Source of the DNA: an uncultured Rhodospirillaceae bacterium
GTDB taxonomy: Bacteria; Pseudomonadota; Alphaproteobacteria; UBA8366
NCBI GenBank assembly: GCA_913043025.1
Contig: CAJWLM010000001.1
Coordinates: 205,723 to 269,722 of the forward strand
Direction: 5' to 3'
Length of the DNA stretch: 64,000 bases
The notes under the pieces were generated by a model. That model ran no database searches and was not told where the DNA came from. It was given only the letters and a program-made list of their open reading frames with translations. Both the position numbers and the translations under genes were made by a program. Each line of letters begins with the position of its first letter. Position 1 is the stretch's first letter. Below are positions 61,053 through 64,000 of this stretch, in pieces.

Positions 61053-61814
61053 TTAGAATGGGAATATGATATCGACGATTTGCTGACCGTATCTTGCTTG
61101 TTGCACATCAGTAATGTGCCCCCGTCCACCGTAAGCAAGTCGAGCCTCAGCAATCTTTTCAAATGCAACTTGATTTGAGTTATCTATATCCTGCGGTCTT
61201 ATTACACCAGCAATCTGGAGTTCACGATTTTCGAAATTGACACGTGTCTCTTGTCGGCCGTGAATAACCAAATTACCATTCGGAAGAACCTGAGTTACAA
61301 CAGCAGCAACCTGCACTTGAACAATCTCAGAGCGGTCAATGGTGCCTTTACCATTTGAACGATTGGAGCTGTCTAAATCAAGTAAACTTGTTGGAGCAAT
61401 TGCTTCAGGCAAAATCTGGTTGAGCTGGGTCTCATAACCAAGTGCGGAACCGGCCGCTGCGTCCTCTGTGTTGGTTCGGGTGCGGTCCGTTTCATTATCA
61501 ATATCTGCCTTATCGCTTATATTAACTATAACAGTAACGATGTCGCCTATCTCGCTTGCACGCAGGTCTTTGAAAAAGGCTTTCGAGCCAGGTCTCCAAA
61601 GTGAGTTTATTTCTTGGTTTGCGACTACTGGTTTTGGCATTGGCATGCTGACTGGTTTATACCCGTTCTTGTGTGTAGGGTTCTGAATGTTTGTCATCGA
61701 TGGTTCTGCTCCGACGTTCGCCAGTCTATCGAGTGAGTTGCAACCAACCAGCATTGTGCTAGCAAGCAGTGCTGTGGCGAGGTGTTTGTGAAAAGGTCTT
61801 GCAATTTGTGGCAT
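61053..61814 (-). CDS. flgH: Flagellar L-ring protein FlgH
   Basis: A 253-residue lipoprotein of the outer-membrane L-ring. The signal peptide and lipobox are HLATALLASTMLVGC (cleavage before C25). The mature protein has SLWRPGSKAFFKDLRASEIGD (the SLW-motif region), IVTVIVNISDKADIDNETDR, and NGNLVIHGRQETRVNFENRE, then QIAGVIRPQDIDNSN. AGGAG precedes the start by 9 bases. It follows flgA by 12 bp in the flgF-flgG-flgA-flgH operon. Confidence 0.94.
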   Translation of the reverse strand: MPQIARPFHKHLATALLASTMLVGCNSLDRLANVGAEPSMTNIQNPTHKNGYKPVSMPMPKPVVANQEINSLWRPGSKAFFKDLRASEIGDIVTVIVNISDKADIDNETDRTRTNTEDAAAGSALGYETQLNQILPEAIAPTSLLDLDSSNRSNGKGTIDRSEIVQVQVAAVVTQVLPNGNLVIHGRQETRVNFENRELQIAGVIRPQDIDNSNQVAFEKIAEARLAYGGRGHITDVQQARYGQQIVDIIFPF

Positions 61815-61826
61815 CAGACACCGCTC

Positions 61827-62801
61827 CTATTTTCTGCCAACCGGATGGTCAAAAGTTACCGTGATTTCGCCAGGGCCTGTAATAACTCCTTCGACGACTT
61901 TCTTACTTCCTATATTTTCGACTCGTACAGCCTGGCCTCGCGAGCCATTTTGTTTGGCTTTACCACGCGCTGAGATGCGCATGAACTTGGTTTGATAGAT
62001 CATTGAGACAAGCCCGCCGCGTTTGACTAGCAGGGGTTGGCGTACGTCCCTGGTGCGTATTGGCCGATTTTCTATTAGAGTACGACGTGGTGCTTTCCCA
62101 ATTAGCTCATTTTGGTCAACTAAGACATTTGGACCGATTTGTTTAGCACTTACCGTTATGACTTGAACATCATCATGATCGACTATTTCGCCTTTACGTA
62201 TTCGGCGGGTTACTACAGGAATTTCTATCATGCGCAGTAATGTGCCAGATACTGTATGGCGGTGCCGGCCTCTATCAGCTGTGAGAATTGCAAAAAAGCG
62301 ATTGCTTATTTTGTCACGCGTAATGCGCTCGATGTTGAGCGACGGTGGTATGTCAGTTGGGAGATGCGCTTCTATTGTCCGTTTGTCGAAATTTACGGTG
62401 TATAGCTCGGCGCGAGGCAATTCGGGCCTAAGTGCTGCAAGTATTTTAATCGCAATTTCTTCTTTTCCAATAACATGACTTGTTCTTTGTACTACAGCAA
62501 TGTCTTGGGCTGAAAATGGCGTCCATTGTAAATTATAGGAGCGTGCAACATAGGCTAGCCATTCGGGTGTCAAAGTAGCGCGCTTCCCGGGTTCTGGAGC
62601 GCGGGCAATTATTCTGTCAGCATATTTACCTGCTCCGTCAAAAACATCTCCGAGTGTAAGATTTTTTCCCTCTAACATAATATGCCGATGAAGCGAAACC
62701 GCTGAAGCTGGCAATGAAATTATATGCACCACGCAAGGAATCAGTAATGTAAGAACTGACCGGAGGAAGTGGCTTATCAGAAACATCTTCATCATTTTCA
62801 T
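61827..62801 (-). CDS. flgA: FlgA, P-ring assembly chaperone
   Basis: A 324-residue periplasmic chaperone for FlgI. The start is ATG 62801; the frame opens with GTG directly on the flgG stop (62807), and AGG stands about 8 bases before the ATG. An N-terminal hydrophobic signal peptide is followed by the SAF/BON-like C-terminal part: PVVTRRIRKGEIVDHDDVQV, TLIENRPIRTRDVRQPLLVK and GGLVSMIYQTKFMRISARGK. Length is longer than the enterobacterial form, as common in alphaproteobacteria. Confidence 0.9.
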   Translation of the reverse strand: MKMMKMFLISHFLRSVLTLLIPCVVHIISLPASAVSLHRHIMLEGKNLTLGDVFDGAGKYADRIIARAPEPGKRATLTPEWLAYVARSYNLQWTPFSAQDIAVVQRTSHVIGKEEIAIKILAALRPELPRAELYTVNFDKRTIEAHLPTDIPPSLNIERITRDKISNRFFAILTADRGRHRHTVSGTLLRMIEIPVVTRRIRKGEIVDHDDVQVITVSAKQIGPNVLVDQNELIGKAPRRTLIENRPIRTRDVRQPLLVKRGGLVSMIYQTKFMRISARGKAKQNGSRGQAVRVENIGSKKVVEGVITGPGEITVTFDHPVGRK

Positions 62802-62807
62802 TTGCAC

Positions 62808-63593
62808 TTACCTGATGTTACTTATGGTCGCCATCATTTGGTCTGAAGTCTCAATTACTTTTGAATTCATTTCATAAGCTCGTTGTGCAGTAATGAGATT
62901 GGTAATCTCTTCAACTACATTCACGTTTGAGGTCTCAAGAAATCCCTGTTGCAAGCTTCCAAATCCGGTCGCAGCAGGATTACCTGTAGTAGCTGTGCCG
63001 GAAGCTGGGGTTTCCAGAAATAAATTATCGCCAATTGCAAGCAGCCCGGCCTCATTTGCAAAGACTGCAAGTTCTAACTGTCCGGCTACGGTAGGTGTTA
63101 CAGTGCCGTCGAGTTTTACTTCTACTTGTCCACTTGAATTGATGGTGACGTCGACGGCATCGCTAGGCACCGTGATGCCAGGCTGGATGGTGAAGCCATC
63201 TACGGTGACAATTTCTCCGTCCTCACTCAATTGAAATGCGCCTGATCGGGTATAGGCGGTTTCTCCACTCGGCAACGTTACTTGGAAATAGCCTTCACCG
63301 TTAATCGCTACATCCAGGGAATTTTCGGTAAGGGTTAAATTTCCTTGCTCGGTAATACGGTAGACAGCAGCAGTCTTCACGCCTAGGCCGACCTGGACAC
63401 CCGCGGGTACAATCGTCCCCGTATCAGATGATGTGGAACCGACACGCCGCAAGTTTTGGTATAATAGATCCTGGAATTCCACTCTACGGCGTGTGTACGC
63501 GGTAGTATTCATATTAGCAATGTTGTGAGAAATTACCTCAACATTGAGCTGTTGAGCTAACATGCCAGTAGCGCCGATATTAAGTGAACGCAT
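62808..63593 (-). CDS. flgG: Flagellar distal rod protein FlgG
   Basis: A 261-residue rod protein. The N-terminus is MRSLNIGATGMLAQQLNVEV, then ISHNIANMNTTAYTRRRVEF (the ANMNTTAYxRRR signature). The C-terminal motif is VNVVEEITNLITAQRAYEMN, then SKVIETSDQMMATISNIR. The mid-region GNLTLTENSLDVAINGEGYF is a FlgG/FlgF consensus. Length is standard. Confidence 0.95.
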   Translation of the reverse strand: MRSLNIGATGMLAQQLNVEVISHNIANMNTTAYTRRRVEFQDLLYQNLRRVGSTSSDTGTIVPAGVQVGLGVKTAAVYRITEQGNLTLTENSLDVAINGEGYFQVTLPSGETAYTRSGAFQLSEDGEIVTVDGFTIQPGITVPSDAVDVTINSSGQVEVKLDGTVTPTVAGQLELAVFANEAGLLAIGDNLFLETPASGTATTGNPAATGFGSLQQGFLETSNVNVVEEITNLITAQRAYEMNSKVIETSDQMMATISNIR

Positions 63594-63633
63594 CGTTATT
63601 TTCCTTTAGAGATCACTGTTCATTATACTTTCA

Positions 63634-64000
63634 TTAAGATTGGCCACCTGACTGCCCTAGACGGTTTATCATTCTTTCAATGCGCCTATGTTCGTCATCA
63701 ATAACCCGTTTGACGCTGTCGTGTTTGCGATGTATTTCGATCATTTGCGTCAGTTCAATAATTGAATTGACATTTGACTGTTCAAGCATTCCTTGAACAA
63801 TGTTGGTTCGTTCCGGTGGCTTCTCTATTTGATCCGTTTGATATAGGTTATTCTGGCCTCGCTCGAGTTTTTGCTGATCCTCAAAAGTTACTAACGCTAT
63901 CTTACCAATATTTTGGTCACCATCCGCCACGGTACCATCCGTTGATATCGATATGTTCACTGCTTCAACTGGTATTGTGATAGGCCCGCCGTTCTCAGAT
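63634..64000 (-). CDS. flgF: Flagellar proximal rod protein FlgF, C-terminal part
   Basis: 122 codons visible; the N-terminus is beyond position 64000. The visible part reads ENGGPITIPVEAVNISISTD, then GTVADGDQNIGKIALVTFED, and ends MLEQSNVNSIIELTQMIEIH, then RKHDSVKRVIDDEHRRIERM. The SNVN-ELT-MIE motif and GPITIP strand are diagnostic of FlgF. It precedes flgG by 40 bp in the same direction, the usual order. Confidence 0.93.
   Translation of the reverse strand, partial: SENGGPITIPVEAVNISISTDGTVADGDQNIGKIALVTFEDQQKLERGQNNLYQTDQIEKPPERTNIVQGMLEQSNVNSIIELTQMIEIHRKHDSVKRVIDDEHRRIERMINRLGQSGGQS

Noticed and set aside
60779..61069. 96-codon frame on the plus strand after fliX
   Set aside because: It runs through the 16-bp hairpin and into the end of flgH on the other strand; composition is unlike a protein. 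The hairpin explains the region better.
1..64000. CRISPR arrays, insertion sequences, prophage genes, rRNA or tRNA genes
   Set aside because: I looked for regularly spaced repeats, transposase or integrase motifs and tRNA-like ends and recognised none. A tRNA search program would settle the tRNA question.

Overview
The window comes from the chromosome of an alphaproteobacterium of moderate to low GC. The evidence is the combination of FlbD, FliX, FlbT and FlaF regulators, which together mark the Caulobacter-type flagellar control system, plus single-copy flagellar genes of alphaproteobacterial type. I cannot name the genus; gene content fits a free-living, motile, possibly marine Rhodospirillales-like lineage. 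No rRNA, tRNA, insertion sequence, prophage or CRISPR array was recognised.

Positions 1-20,600 hold metabolic and housekeeping genes in short operons: the tail of an FAD oxidoreductase; a minus-strand operon of crotonase, FMN 2-hydroxyacid dehydrogenase and class III CoA-transferase; a DUF47/PiT phosphate uptake pair; an SDR; a PP2C-like protein; a VOC protein; a SPOR-domain membrane protein; a methyltransferase; a nitroreductase; a rhomboid protease; an ArgE-type deacetylase; an MlaC-like lipid carrier; a threonine synthase-like PLP enzyme; an N-formylglutamate amidohydrolase; NAD kinase; and moaA/mobA with a DUF364 gene.

Positions 20,900-38,200 are flagellar: fliI-fliJ on the plus strand, then on the minus strand fliF-fliG-fliH-fliN-motA-flbD-flhA followed by a second FliK-like gene, fliK-flgD-flgE, and a flaG-like gene. 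Positions 38,500-49,500 are a sugar/modification island: methyltransferase, PhyH-like dioxygenase, beta-propeller hydrolase-like protein, NeuD/PglD-like acyltransferase, two tandem TPR-GT41 (SPINDLY/OGT-like) glycosyltransferases, a WbqC protein, a TPR-GT9-like protein and a DegT-type aminotransferase. Positions 49,600-52,700 carry two short flagellins, flbT and flaF. A second TPR-GT9-like protein follows. Positions 55,000-64,000 hold flgF-flgG-flgA-flgH and flgI-flgJ-flgN-flgK-flgL on the minus strand, with fliX divergent from flgI.

Two things stand out. First, five sigma-54 -24/-12 promoters can be read, and four have a palindrome of the form GGCAAA-N-TTTGCC centred 106-127 bp upstream of the -24 element (at fliK, flaG, flagellin 2 and flgI). 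These are strong candidates for the binding site of the FlbD encoded in the window. Flagellin 1 has the promoter but not the palindrome. Second, four TPR-fused glycosyltransferases of two families surround the flagellin genes, suggesting a flagellin glycosylation system in which TPR domains may recruit flagellin, with sugar-tailoring genes alongside.
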